A DNA stretch of 38,318 nt from Nocardiopsis sp. FIRDI 009 (GCF_003386285.1 NZ_QPNC01000027.1:1-38318); one strand, 5' to 3'. Shown: positions 7,889-16,151, counted from the stretch's first letter. The notes: generated from the letters alone by a model not told the origin. Made by a program: numbers and translations.

Positions 7889-9121
7889 ATGACAAACCCG
7901 CGCGAGAAGTACGAGGCGGCCACACGCGAACTCCAGGCCCCCTTCGCCGTCGTCGACCTGGCCGCCTTCCGCGCCAACGCGGCCGCCCTGACCCGGCGCG
8001 CCCACGGCCGCCCCATCCGCGTCGTCAGCAAGTCCCTCCGCTGCCGCCACCTGATGCGCACGGCCCTGGACCTGCCCGGCTACGCGGGGATCATGGCCTT
8101 CACCCTCCCCGAGGCGCTCTGGCTGGCCACCGACGAGGAACAGGACCCGATCAGCGACGACATCCTGGTCGCCTACCCCACCGCCGACCGCGACGCCCTC
8201 GCCCGGCTCGCCCGCACCCCGGCCGCCGCCCGCGCCATCACCCTCATGGTGGACTCCACCGCCCACCTGGACCTCATCAGCGCCGCGGTCGCCCGAGCCG
8301 CCCACCACCGCGGCCCCGACGCGCCCCCCATCCGCGTGTGTCTGGACATCGACACCAGCTGGCAACCGCTCGGCCCCGGCCTGCGCGTGGGCACCCACCG
8401 CTCCCCCGTCCGCACCCCGGCACAGGCCGCCGCCCTCGCCCGCGCCGTCGTCGGCCGCCCCGAGCTCCTCCTGGACGGCGTCATGGCCTACGAGGGCCAG
8501 ATCGCCGGGGTCGGCGACGCCCCTCCCGGCAGACCCCTCCTCGGCCACCTGCTGCGCGCCGTCCAACGGCGCTCGGCGGTCGAACTCGCCCGGCGCCGGG
8601 CCGCCATCGTCAGCGCGGTGCGCGAGGTCGCCGACGTCCGCTTCGTCAACGGAGGCGGCACCGGCAGCCTGCACACCACCGGCCGGGAGCGGGCGGTCAC
8701 CGAACTCGCCGCGGGATCGGGGTTCTACCACCCCCACCTGTTCGACCACTTCCGCTCCTTCGACGGCCGCCCCGCCGCCCTGTTCGCGCTGCCCGTCGTC
8801 CGCCGCCCCTCCCCCGGCGTGGCCACCGTCCTGGGCGGCGGCTACCCCGCCTCGGGCCCGGCCGACCGACACCGCGCGCCCCTGCCCCACCTGCCCGCCG
8901 GGCTCTCCTATACCGCCAACGAGGGCGCGGGCGAGGTACAGACCCCGCTCCTGGGCGCGGCCGCGCGCGACCTGGAGATCGGCGACCGCGTGTGGATGCG
9001 CCACGCCAAGGCGGGCGAGATGTGCGAACGCTTCGCCGCCCTGCACCTGATCGACGGCGACACCGGTGAGTACCTGGGCAGCACCCCCACCTACCGGGGC
9101 GAGGGCCGCACCTTCCTCTGA
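7889..9121 (+). CDS. PLP-dependent alanine racemase-fold protein, D-threonine aldolase/amino-acid deaminase-like
   Basis: 410 residues. The N-terminal part is the fold-type III PLP barrel of alanine racemase: QAPFAVVDLAAFRANAAAL and then RVVSKSLRC, in which K48 should bind PLP. The C-terminal part carries a DSD1-like metal-site region: AALFALPVVRRPSPG, GGGYPASGP, and MRHAKAGEMCERF with a His and Cys near the end. Related proteins are annotated amino-acid deaminase/aldolase. The exact substrate cannot be read from the sequence. I chose the ATG at 7889 because the earlier in-frame ATG at 7868 lies inside an inverted repeat. No Shine-Dalgarno is seen, so the mRNA may be leaderless. Confidence 0.8.
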   Translation: MTNPREKYEAATRELQAPFAVVDLAAFRANAAALTRRAHGRPIRVVSKSLRCRHLMRTALDLPGYAGIMAFTLPEALWLATDEEQDPISDDILVAYPTADRDALARLARTPAAARAITLMVDSTAHLDLISAAVARAAHHRGPDAPPIRVCLDIDTSWQPLGPGLRVGTHRSPVRTPAQAAALARAVVGRPELLLDGVMAYEGQIAGVGDAPPGRPLLGHLLRAVQRRSAVELARRRAAIVSAVREVADVRFVNGGGTGSLHTTGRERAVTELAAGSGFYHPHLFDHFRSFDGRPAALFALPVVRRPSPGVATVLGGGYPASGPADRHRAPLPHLPAGLSYTANEGAGEVQTPLLGAAARDLEIGDRVWMRHAKAGEMCERFAALHLIDGDTGEYLGSTPTYRGEGRTFL

Positions 9122-9140
9122 CGCTCCCCGGGCACGGGAA

Positions 9141-9171
9141 GGGCCCGGACGGATCGACACCGTCCGGGCCC
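9141..9171. terminator. Hairpin after the aldolase-like gene
   Basis: GGGCCCGGACGG pairs perfectly with CCGTCCGGGCCC across a 7-nt loop (12-bp stem). It lies 20 nt past the stop and between convergent genes, so it probably stops both. No U tract follows. Confidence 0.7.
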
Positions 9172-9253
9172 GGATGCGTCCTGGTCCCCCGCTCGGCCTC
9201 GGCCCATGCGCGGGTACCGAGGCGGCCGGGAACGCGACCGCCGCGCGGACGCC

Positions 9254-9655
9254 CTACGCCGCCCTCCTGCGGCGGACCACCCAGGCCACCACGCCCACGG
9301 CGACGGCCGTGCCCACGCCCGCGGCCAGGATCAGCGCCTCGGGGGGAAGCCTGCGCCGTGACTGGTAGGTGGTCACGACCTCCTCGTCGCCCCGGAGCAG
9401 GACGCTGCCCTCCTCGGGTTCGACCAGGTGGCTCTCCACGCGCACCGCGCCGCCGCCCGCCACCAGGGCCCGCGCCTCGTCGGCGATCCGGGCGCCGTGC
9501 TCACGGACCCGGTTGATCTGCCGCCGCGCGATGTTGGTCGGGCGGGCCTGCTCGGACAGCTGGTCCAGGGTCTGCGCCAACCGCCGCTGTTCGCGGTTGA
9601 TCTCGGCCTGGACGTCCTCGGGGGTCTGGCGCGGCTCGGTGTCGCGTCCCGTCAT
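9254..9655 (-). CDS. DUF3618 membrane protein
   Basis: 133 residues from the ATG at 9653-9655, with GGAGGAAGG upstream as a strong ribosome site. The N-terminal part (PEDVQAEINREQRRLAQTLDQL) is the DUF3618 helix pair found in actinobacterial membrane proteins. One membrane helix near the C-terminus (about 109-128) ends in RRRR. The extended region between is predicted cytoplasmic. It follows the CDP-alcohol phosphatidyltransferase gene closely on the same strand, so the two are probably cotranscribed. The biochemical role is unknown. Confidence 0.75.
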   Translation of the reverse strand: MTGRDTEPRQTPEDVQAEINREQRRLAQTLDQLSEQARPTNIARRQINRVREHGARIADEARALVAGGGAVRVESHLVEPEEGSVLLRGDEEVVTTYQSRRRLPPEALILAAGVGTAVAVGVVAWVVRRRRAA

Positions 9656-9672
9656 TGGGTTGCCTTCCTCCA

Positions 9673-10809
9673 TCAGCGCAGGGTCGAATGAGAATCCGTG
9701 TCCGAGCCGGTCTCCCGGCTCTCCTCCTCCGCGCCGTCGGACGGACCGGAGAATCTCAGCGCGCCATCGATTCCGTCGACCACGCGGAAGAAGTCCCGCG
9801 TGGACAACCACAGTTTATAGATGATGGCGATCTCGAACGCGAGCAGCAAAACGCCCGCCACCGCGGCGATCCAACCGATCGCCGCGGGCATCCCGGTCAC
9901 CGCCACGGCCAGCGGAGCGACCACGAACACCGCGATCTGGAACTCGATCCCGCTGAACAGGTGGGTCCGCACCCGACGGGCGTCCAACGCCCCCCAGAAC
10001 CTCGTGTACCAGGGGAACCGGGTCCGGAACTCCTGGTGCAGGTCCACCTTGGGCAGGGTCATGTCGGGCTGCTTTCCCGCCGTCCGGTGGTTGCGCGTCT
10101 CCCGCTCGTTCTGGCTGCGCAGGATCTGCTCCAGGACGTCGATCCCGTGCCGCAGGACCGCCTGCTCACCACCGTCGCTCATCGCGCCGCCGCGCCGCTC
10201 ACCGGCCAGGCCCGACCCGTCGTCGTCCTCCCCCGGCTCCAGCATCGACAGTGTGGCACGCGCCCGCTCCAGCGCGCCCGCCAGGTGGGAGCGCATCTCC
10301 CGGCGCAGCTTGTACACCTGGAGCGCGTTCAGATACCGCAGCATGTCCAGAAAGACCACGGCCAGGGCCAGCCAGACGAACACGACGGGCGCGGAGTCCG
10401 GGTCGCCCTCCGTCGCCACGACGTACTGGCCGCCCATGAGGGCGACCGCGCACACCAGCACGCGGAACCGGTCGGAGACGTAGTCCATCCACGAACCGAA
10501 CAGCGACTCGGTGTCGGTGAGCCGGGCGAGCTTGCCGTCGGTGCAGTCCACCAGGAAGCACAGGAAGTACAGCAGTGCGCCCAGGGCGAGCGCCTCCCGG
10601 TACCCCAGCGCGAAGCAGACCGCCGCGCCCAGCCCCAGGAAGAGCGCGAGCACCGTCAGCTGGTTGGGCGTGACCGACGTCCGGTTCGCCAGCAGACGCA
10701 CGAGCCGGATCGCCATCGGATCCATGAGGTGGACCGTCCACCAGGAGTCGCGCTGTTTGAGGGTCCGCGTCCTGACCTCGTCGAGTGTGAATCCGGGCAT
10801 CGTCGGCAA
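9673..10809 (-). CDS. CDP-alcohol phosphatidyltransferase family protein
   Basis: 378 residues. The signature D-x2-D-G-x2-A-R-x8-G-x3-D-x3-D is complete: D88, D91, G92, A95, R96, G105, D109 and D113 (DCTDGKLARL ... GSWMDYVSDR). These enzymes transfer the phosphate-linked head group from a CDP-alcohol to another alcohol in the membrane. The hydrophobic core is at about 50-160. It is longer than the usual ~200 residues: a polar stretch (about 195-265) is followed by two more hydrophobic helices near the C-terminus. The substrate (inositol phosphate, glycerol phosphate or other) is not decidable from the sequence. The start is the first ATG, with a divergent gene upstream. Confidence 0.85.
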   Translation of the reverse strand: MPTMPGFTLDEVRTRTLKQRDSWWTVHLMDPMAIRLVRLLANRTSVTPNQLTVLALFLGLGAAVCFALGYREALALGALLYFLCFLVDCTDGKLARLTDTESLFGSWMDYVSDRFRVLVCAVALMGGQYVVATEGDPDSAPVVFVWLALAVVFLDMLRYLNALQVYKLRREMRSHLAGALERARATLSMLEPGEDDDGSGLAGERRGGAMSDGGEQAVLRHGIDVLEQILRSQNERETRNHRTAGKQPDMTLPKVDLHQEFRTRFPWYTRFWGALDARRVRTHLFSGIEFQIAVFVVAPLAVAVTGMPAAIGWIAAVAGVLLLAFEIAIIYKLWLSTRDFFRVVDGIDGALRFSGPSDGAEEESRETGSDTDSHSTLR

Positions 10810-11127
10810 TGACTCCCAAACGCGAAGCGGGTCTGTTCCGGTCCCGTGGGGCTTCGAGGCCGCCTACCGGAGCGCGGGCGTGTCGCCCGAGTGTACGTAC
10901 AGGTCCGGGTCGCGACGGACCGGACCGAAATCCTGGGTTCGGTCAACGATAGGCGATGAAACCGCCGATCACCGCCGTCGCGGAGGAACCGAACCGCAAT
11001 CGCAACCGAACGACGCCCGCGCCGGCGGTCGCGGCCTCCGAAGCGGCGGCCCTCGCCCCGGGGCCGTAGTGTGAGGGCGAAGGACAGCGGGGCGCACCGC
11101 CCCGCCAGCCACAGATTGGAACACCAC
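10810..11127. other. Intergenic region between the phosphatidyltransferase and bcp
   Basis: About 318 bp between two divergent genes, so it must hold both promoters. GGTTCGGT (10936-10943) and ACCGAACC (10988-10995) are an inverted pair 44 bp apart, which could mark a looping or regulatory site. I see no gene and no convincing promoter pair. Confidence 0.3.
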
Positions 11128-11610
11128 GTGAGCGACCCGATCCGTCTGGAGCCCGGCGACCAGGCCCCCGACTTCACCCTCACCGACGCCGACGGCAAGC
11201 CCGTCACGCTCAGCGAGGTCCTGGCCGAGACCGGCAAGAGCGCCGTTCTGTACTTCTACCCCGCCGCCATGACGCCCGGCTGCACCAAGGAGTCCTGCGA
11301 CTTCCGGGACAACCTCCGCGACTTCGACTCCGCCGGGTTCACCGTGCTGGGCATCTCCCCGGACACCACGGACAAGCTCGCCAGGTTCCGGGACAAGGAG
11401 GGGCTCACCTTCCCCCTGCTCGGCGACCCCGACAAGGAGACCCTGCGCGCCTACGGCGCCTACGGGGAGAAGAAGAACTACGGCCGCCTCGTGCAGGGCG
11501 TGATCCGCTCCACCATCGTCGTCGGCCCCGACGGGAAGGTCACCAGGGCCTTCTACAACGTGAAGGCCACCGGCCACGTCGACCGGATCAAGCGCGAACT
11601 CGGCGTCTGA
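11128..11610 (+). CDS. bcp: Bcp-type thioredoxin-dependent peroxiredoxin
   Basis: 160 residues from the GTG at 11128. It reduces hydrogen peroxide and organic peroxides, drawing electrons from thioredoxin. The active-site motif is TPGCTKESC: C52 is the peroxidatic cysteine and C57 the likely resolving cysteine, in the alpha-helix arrangement typical of Bcp/PrxQ. The N-terminal DQAPDFTLTDADGK and the central GLTFPLLGDPDKE match the family. No good Shine-Dalgarno is visible before the GTG; in-frame codons upstream have poor coding character, which argues against an earlier start. The tRNA gene begins about 65 bp downstream. Confidence 0.93.
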   Translation: MSDPIRLEPGDQAPDFTLTDADGKPVTLSEVLAETGKSAVLYFYPAAMTPGCTKESCDFRDNLRDFDSAGFTVLGISPDTTDKLARFRDKEGLTFPLLGDPDKETLRAYGAYGEKKNYGRLVQGVIRSTIVVGPDGKVTRAFYNVKATGHVDRIKRELGV

Positions 11611-11674
11611 GGTCCGCCCCGAACGACGCCCGCGGCGCAGCACCCTGTCCCAGCACCGGTACAGTTGTCCCGAC

Positions 11675-11749
11675 GGGGCCGTAGTCCAACCGGCAGGAGA
11701 CGGCAGCTTTAGGTGCTGTACAGTGCGGGTTCGAATCCCGCCGGCCCTA
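11675..11749 (+). tRNA. tRNA with anticodon UAG (Leu by anticodon) on a class I body
   Basis: The 75-nt cloverleaf is complete: acceptor GGGGCCG/CGGCCCU (one G-U pair), D stem GUC/GAC, anticodon stem GCAGC/GCUGU with loop UUUAGGU, a 5-nt variable loop ACAGU, T stem GCGGG/CCCGC with loop UUCGAAU, and discriminator A73. The anticodon is U34 A35 G36, which reads CUA. CCA is not encoded. Bacterial leucine tRNAs have a long variable arm, but this one does not, so the charging identity is open. A GC-rich hairpin follows. Confidence 0.85.
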
Positions 11750-11762
11750 CGTGAGCCGCAGC

Positions 11763-11797
11763 GGCCCCGTGGACGGGAGCACCCCTCCACGGGGCTC
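11763..11797 (+). terminator. Hairpin after the UAG tRNA
   Basis: GCCCCGTGGA pairs with TCCACGGGGC (10 bp, 12-nt loop), extended by one G-U pair, and is followed by a T-containing stretch. Position and strength suit termination of the tRNA transcript. Confidence 0.65.
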
Positions 11798-11802
11798 TGT
11801 TC

Positions 11803-11832
11803 GTTCCGGGCTCCGCTTCGCTTCGGCCCGCC
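11803..11832. repeat. Short dispersed repeat, copy 1
   Basis: A 30-bp sequence centred on CTCCGCTTCGCTTCGG recurs at 25199-25229 with only one extra C. It begins right after the tRNA hairpin and precedes the kinase stop. The flanking CGGG/CCCG can form a hairpin. Confidence 0.6.
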
Positions 11833-11849
11833 GCGGGCGTCCCGCCCCG

Positions 11850-13028
11850 CTAGCGGCCCAGCAGCGCCCACAGCACGATGGACAGCAGCACCACGATCCC
11901 CAGCACGACGGCGATCACCACCGGCAGACGGCTGCGCTCGGCGTGCTTGCCGGAGCTGGTCAGGCCGAGCGTGTCCGTGGAGTCGCGGATCGAGGTCATG
12001 ATTGAGTTCATTGCCTCGGGGCTGTGCCGCAGCCGCTCGTTGATGGACTCGGCCAGCACGTGCGCCCCCGCCCGGAAGTGCTCACGGGCCTGCTCACGCG
12101 CCGACGTGTGGGCCTCCGGACCCTCACCGTCGCCGGGACGCGGCTCCGCGGGCGTGGCGGGGCCGTCGGCGGCGCGGTCGGGGCTGGTCTCGGGCGCCCA
12201 CGGGGCCAGCGCCGCGATCCGCAGCATCTTGGTGGCGTTCTCCGCGGTGAGCCGCTCACTGGGCTCGACGCGCAGCAGCCCGGCCAGCACCGGAGCCAGC
12301 GGCCCGGCGTTGCCCGCCTCCGCGGGCTCGTCCAGCTGCTCGCCGCGCAGGATCTTGATGTAGCCCTTGCGGTCGTAGGGCGGATGCCCCTCCACCGCCG
12401 CGTACAGGGTGGCGCCCAGGGACCACAGGTCCGACTCCGGCCCCACCGGCCCCGCCTTGGCCCGCTCCGGCGGGATGTAGGCGGGCGAACCGATGATGCG
12501 CCCGGACGCGCTGAGCGCCGACTCCCCGTTCCACGCGGCCAGACCGAAGTCGGTCAGCACCACACGCCCCGACTCGCTGATCATCACGTTGTCGGGCTTG
12601 ACGTCACGGTGGACGATGCCCTCGGCGTGCGCCACCTTCAGGGCGTCGATCAGCTGGAGTCCGATCTCGGCCACCCGCTGGTAGGGCAGCGGACCGCCCA
12701 CCTGGATGATCGCCTCCAGGGTGGAGGCCTCCACCAGCTCCATGACGATCCACGGACGGTCGTCCTCGTCCACGACGTCCAGGACCGTGACCAGGCTGGG
12801 GTGGGTGAGGCGACCGGCGACACGGGCCTCACGCGTGGTCCGCTGCAACAGCGACTCACGTTCGGACCGGGTCAGGTCGGCGGGCAGCCGCAGCTCCTTG
12901 ACGGCGACCTCGCGGTCGATGACGAGGTCGGTGGCGCGCCACACGGTGCCCACGCCGCCCCGGGCGATCTCCGAGGTCAGCTGGTACCGCCCCTTGAGCA
13001 GCCGACCCTCGGGCTCGGCTTCGGCCAT
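11850..13028 (-). CDS. Serine/threonine protein kinase, membrane-anchored
   Basis: 392 residues when started at the ATG at 13026-13028, which has GGAGG 8 nt upstream. An in-frame ATG at 13119-13121 would add 31 residues, but the first part of that extension contains the rare codons ATA and CTA. The PknB-like kinase domain spans about 10-275: GRYQLTSEIARGGVGTVW (glycine loop), VAVKEL (lysine), HRDVKPDN (catalytic loop) and DFGLA (magnesium loop). All key residues are present, so it should be active. A cytoplasmic linker follows, then one membrane helix near the C-terminus (VVIAVVLGIVVLLSIVLWALL) and an outer tail of only a few residues; no PASTA sensor is seen. Substrates unknown. Confidence 0.93.
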   Translation of the reverse strand: MAEAEPEGRLLKGRYQLTSEIARGGVGTVWRATDLVIDREVAVKELRLPADLTRSERESLLQRTTREARVAGRLTHPSLVTVLDVVDEDDRPWIVMELVEASTLEAIIQVGGPLPYQRVAEIGLQLIDALKVAHAEGIVHRDVKPDNVMISESGRVVLTDFGLAAWNGESALSASGRIIGSPAYIPPERAKAGPVGPESDLWSLGATLYAAVEGHPPYDRKGYIKILRGEQLDEPAEAGNAGPLAPVLAGLLRVEPSERLTAENATKMLRIAALAPWAPETSPDRAADGPATPAEPRPGDGEGPEAHTSAREQAREHFRAGAHVLAESINERLRHSPEAMNSIMTSIRDSTDTLGLTSSGKHAERSRLPVVIAVVLGIVVLLSIVLWALLGR

Positions 13029-13105
13029 GCTGGCATCCTCCGGGCGCGCCTCGTCGGGCGACGCCTCGGGCCGCTGGGTGTGGGGGTTGTCTAGGGAGGA
13101 CAAGG

Positions 13106-13132
13106 TTATCCACGGGTCCATTCACCGGTCAT
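13106..13132 (-). other. Possible 8-residue upstream ORF before the kinase
   Basis: ATG (13130-13132) is preceded by AGGAGG at 5-nt spacing, the best ribosome site in the region. It opens a reading frame for MTGEWTRG and then TAA at 13106-13108, out of frame with the kinase. A TATAAC -10-like box lies at 13190-13195. It could regulate kinase translation or be chance. Confidence 0.3.
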
Positions 13133-13375
13133 GGCGGCCTCCTGCGGAGCATTACGGTCGCTGTCACCACGTAGGTGCACGGATCACTCGTTATATCAGT
13201 CGCGCCCGGGATCCATGCTGGTCGTTGCCGGAACACTGATACATAGGTTCGTTTTCGTTATGTCCGGTGGGCGGGCACACATGCGGTGACCTACCTCTCC
13301 TTGACCGTTCCTTGCCCGGGACCTGGGGCGAGGACGGGCGCCGCGCCCGGACGGGCGCCGCGCCCGAACACGGGG
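13133..13375. other. Kinase leader and spacer after the M16 peptidase genes
   Basis: The stretch between the M16 stop (13376) and the kinase start (13028) is about 347 bp. It holds tandem hairpin repeats at 13333-13366, an AT-richer section (about 13235-13262) and the TATAAC box at 13190-13195, which fits a kinase promoter. No further gene is evident. Confidence 0.4.
13333..13366. repeat. Two tandem 17-bp hairpin units
   Basis: GACGGGCGCCGCGCCCG occurs twice in direct succession. Each unit is itself a hairpin (CGGGCG/CGCCCG). Position just after the stop of the M16 pair on the minus strand suggests a double terminator. Confidence 0.6.
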
Positions 13376-14722
13376 TCAGGACCAGAGCGACTCGGGGGTG
13401 CGCACCTCGACCGGGCCCACATCGATGTCGGTGAGGGGCTGGCGCAGGCGCTCGGCGTCGCCGACCACGACCACGACCGCCTCCTCCGGGTGCAGGTACT
13501 CCAGGGCCGCGGAGTCGAGGTCGGCCCGGGTGAGCCGCTCGTACCCGGCGCGGTTGCGGTCGACGTGGTCGTCGGGCAGGTCGTGCACGACGATGTCCAC
13601 GAGCGCTCCAGCGATGGCGCGCGCGGTCGAGTAGCTCACCGGCAGGCCCACGATGTTGGACTCGCGGACCGCGGCCAGCTCCTCCTCGGTGACACCGGAC
13701 TCGCGGAGCTTGGCGAACTGCTCCAGGGACGAGGTGATCGAGTGCGCGGTGGTGTCCGCCTCCACCTGCGTGGACGCGAAGAAGACCCCGCTGTCGCGAC
13801 GCAGGTCGAACCGGGCTCCGGCACCGTAGGTGTAGCCCAGGCGCTCGCGCAGCTCCATGTTGAGGCGGGAGGTGAACATCCCGCCGAGCACCTCGCCGAT
13901 GCCCTCGGCGCGGGGCAGGTCCACCTGGGAGCGCGCCGGGGAGCGGTGCGCGATGACCAGGGCCGACTGCACCGAGCCCGGCCGGTCCACGATGAGCAGC
14001 CGGGGCAGCTCCCCGGGCGGCGGGGCGGGCGCGGTCAGCGTCGGCTCCGGAACGGAGGCCACGTCCCCGAACACGGTCTTGCCCAGGGCCTCCAGATCCA
14101 CGCCGCGCAGGTCGCCGACGACCACGAGCGTCCCGGCGACGGAGGCGACGAAGTCGTTGTGGAAGCGCGCGACCGTCTCGGGCGTGACGTCGGCCAGACG
14201 CACGGGACCGCCCGCCAGCGGCGTGGCGTAGCGCCCGGTGAACAGCTGTCCGCCCAGGCTGCGCATGGCCAGCGTGGACGCGGACGCGCACTCCAGCCAG
14301 AACCGCTCCAGCAGTTGGTCGCGGCGGCGGACGACGTCGTCGGCGGCCAGCGCGGGACGGCGCACGGCGTCGGAGAACAGGCGGACCGCCTCGCCCAGGC
14401 GGTTCGCCGGGACGTCGAGGCCGGTGATGAAGGCGTCCCAGGTGACCCGGGAGACCCACTCGGCGCCGTGGCGCTCCAGGGCCGGGGCGAGGGAGCTGTT
14501 GCCGTCGGGGCCGTCCTCCAGAACCTCGCTGGTGAGAACGCTGACGCCCATGGCGTCGAGCGGCTCGGCGGCGCCGCCGTGCGGATGCACGAGGCGGAGG
14601 GAGGCCAGTTGCTGGCCGGGCACGTCGACGGCGACGACCGTGCCGCCCCCGACGGTGATCCGCTGGGGTTTGGGGAACGAGTAGGACGCTGGGGCACCGA
14701 GGTCCGGGCGACTCTGGGTCAT
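13376..14722 (-). CDS. M16 peptidase-like subunit lacking the zinc motif
   Basis: 448 residues from the ATG at 14720-14722. It has the M16 layout of two related halves, with the C-terminal signature RERLGYTYGAGARF (substrate-binding Arg and Tyr). The HxxEH zinc site of the N-terminal half is missing: the corresponding segment reads LRLVHPHGGAAEP. Paired M16 systems have one active and one inactive chain, and the gene directly upstream on the same strand is the active type. They probably form a heterodimer that degrades or processes peptides. The 106-bp gap between the two genes is unusually long for such a pair but has no terminator. Confidence 0.88.
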   Translation of the reverse strand: MTQSRPDLGAPASYSFPKPQRITVGGGTVVAVDVPGQQLASLRLVHPHGGAAEPLDAMGVSVLTSEVLEDGPDGNSSLAPALERHGAEWVSRVTWDAFITGLDVPANRLGEAVRLFSDAVRRPALAADDVVRRRDQLLERFWLECASASTLAMRSLGGQLFTGRYATPLAGGPVRLADVTPETVARFHNDFVASVAGTLVVVGDLRGVDLEALGKTVFGDVASVPEPTLTAPAPPPGELPRLLIVDRPGSVQSALVIAHRSPARSQVDLPRAEGIGEVLGGMFTSRLNMELRERLGYTYGAGARFDLRRDSGVFFASTQVEADTTAHSITSSLEQFAKLRESGVTEEELAAVRESNIVGLPVSYSTARAIAGALVDIVVHDLPDDHVDRNRAGYERLTRADLDSAALEYLHPEEAVVVVVGDAERLRQPLTDIDVGPVEVRTPESLWS

Positions 14723-14828
14723 GCTCTGCGGCTCTTTCTGCGGCTTGCGGTAACGGGGCCTGTGGAGGGCGTGTTCCGCGGACACCCGCTCCGCTGCGCG
14801 ACGGGCGGCGTCCACGGCACACGACGCC

Positions 14829-16151
14829 CTAGGAGGCGGCGGGCTCGGGCTCCGGGGACGCCTCGGCCGTCTCGGGATCGAAGCGGACCACGAGCAGGTT
14901 GTCGTCCACGAGCAGGCGCTCCACGGCCGACCGCACCTCCTCCACGGTGATGCCGGCCCAACGCTCGGGCCAGGTGAAGACCAGCTCGGGGTCGCCCAGC
15001 AGCTGCGTGGCGCTGCCGATGGCGTCGGCCAGGCCCGCCGGGCTGGAGATCGCCTGGAGGTGGTCGCGCTCCAGCACGGCGCGGGCGCGCTCCAACTCCT
15101 CCTCGGTGATGCCGGTGGCGAGCTTGGCGATCTCCTCGCGCATCGCGGTCTCCAGCTCGTCACCGCTGACGCCCTCGCGGGCGAGCATGTTCACCAGCAG
15201 CAGGCTGTCGGTGTAGCGGAACGGCAGGATGTCGGCGGCCGCCCCGCCGTCGTCGGCGGCGATGGGGCGGTCGACCACCAGCGACCGGTACAGGCGGCTG
15301 CCCTGGCCCTGGCCGAGCACGGCCGAGGCCAGGTGCATGACGTCGAAGTCGCGCGTGCCGTAGGGGGCGACGCGGTACCCGGCGAACACCCCGGCGGCGG
15401 GCACGGTCTCGGTGACCGAGTCGCGGACCGGGCCGCCCAGCGGCGCGGGCAGGGAGGCGTCGGGGGCCTCGGGGACGGTGTCGCGGGCGGGGATGTGGCC
15501 GAAGGCGCGCTCGACGCGGGCCAGGACGTCCTCGGGGTCCAGGTCGCTGACGATGGTCAGGACGCAGTTGTCCGGACCGTAGTGCGCCTTGTGGAAGGAC
15601 TTGACGTAGTCGAGGTCAGCCGCGTCCAGGTCCGCCATGGAACCGATGGTCGGGTGGTGGTACGGGTGCCCCTCGGGGTAGCCCAGGCGCAGGATGCGCT
15701 CCAGGGCCGTTCCGTAGGGCTGGTTGTCGTAGCGCTGGCGCCGCTCGTTCTTGACGACGTCGCGCTGGTTGTCCAGGACCTCCTGGGTCATCCCGTCGCG
15801 CAGGGTCGCCAGGCGGTCGGCCTCCAGCCACAGGATGAGGTCGAGCGCGTGCTCGGGGACCGTCTCGTAGTAGTTGGTGCGGTCGGTGGAGGTGGAGGCG
15901 TTGATGTCGCCGCCGAGCCGCTCGACCACCTCGAAGTGCTCACCCTTGACGACGTTGCCGCTGCCCTGGAACATCAGGTGCTCGAACAGGTGCGCGAACC
16001 CGGTGCGCCCGGGCACCTCGTGGCGGGAACCGACGCCGTACCAGAGGTTCACGGCGGCGACCCGCCCGGTGGACGCCGGTGCGGTCACCAGCCGCAGTCC
16101 GTTGTCGAGCGTGTACTGACCCACACGTCCCGCCGCTCCATTGGTGGTCAC
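14829..16151 (-). CDS. M16-family zinc metallopeptidase, active subunit
   Basis: 440 residues from a GTG (16149-16151). The inverted zinc motif HLFEH is complete at H54, E57 and H58 (HxxEH), with the third ligand probably E136 in KNERRQR, about 78 residues later as in the family. The downstream DINASTSTDRTNYYE and PEGHPYHHPTIGS are typical. It belongs with the mitochondrial-processing-peptidase/PqqL-like M16 proteins and is probably cytoplasmic, since no signal peptide is seen. It is the first gene of a pair with the zinc-less partner downstream. The GTG start is the earliest plausible one after the divergent spacer. Confidence 0.92.
   Translation of the reverse strand: MTTNGAAGRVGQYTLDNGLRLVTAPASTGRVAAVNLWYGVGSRHEVPGRTGFAHLFEHLMFQGSGNVVKGEHFEVVERLGGDINASTSTDRTNYYETVPEHALDLILWLEADRLATLRDGMTQEVLDNQRDVVKNERRQRYDNQPYGTALERILRLGYPEGHPYHHPTIGSMADLDAADLDYVKSFHKAHYGPDNCVLTIVSDLDPEDVLARVERAFGHIPARDTVPEAPDASLPAPLGGPVRDSVTETVPAAGVFAGYRVAPYGTRDFDVMHLASAVLGQGQGSRLYRSLVVDRPIAADDGGAAADILPFRYTDSLLLVNMLAREGVSGDELETAMREEIAKLATGITEEELERARAVLERDHLQAISSPAGLADAIGSATQLLGDPELVFTWPERWAGITVEEVRSAVERLLVDDNLLVVRFDPETAEASPEPEPAAS

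Noticed and set aside
13190..13290. tRNA- or riboswitch-like structure in the kinase leader
   Set aside because: No cloverleaf or known riboswitch core could be folded by eye; only a promoter box and a small ORF remain.
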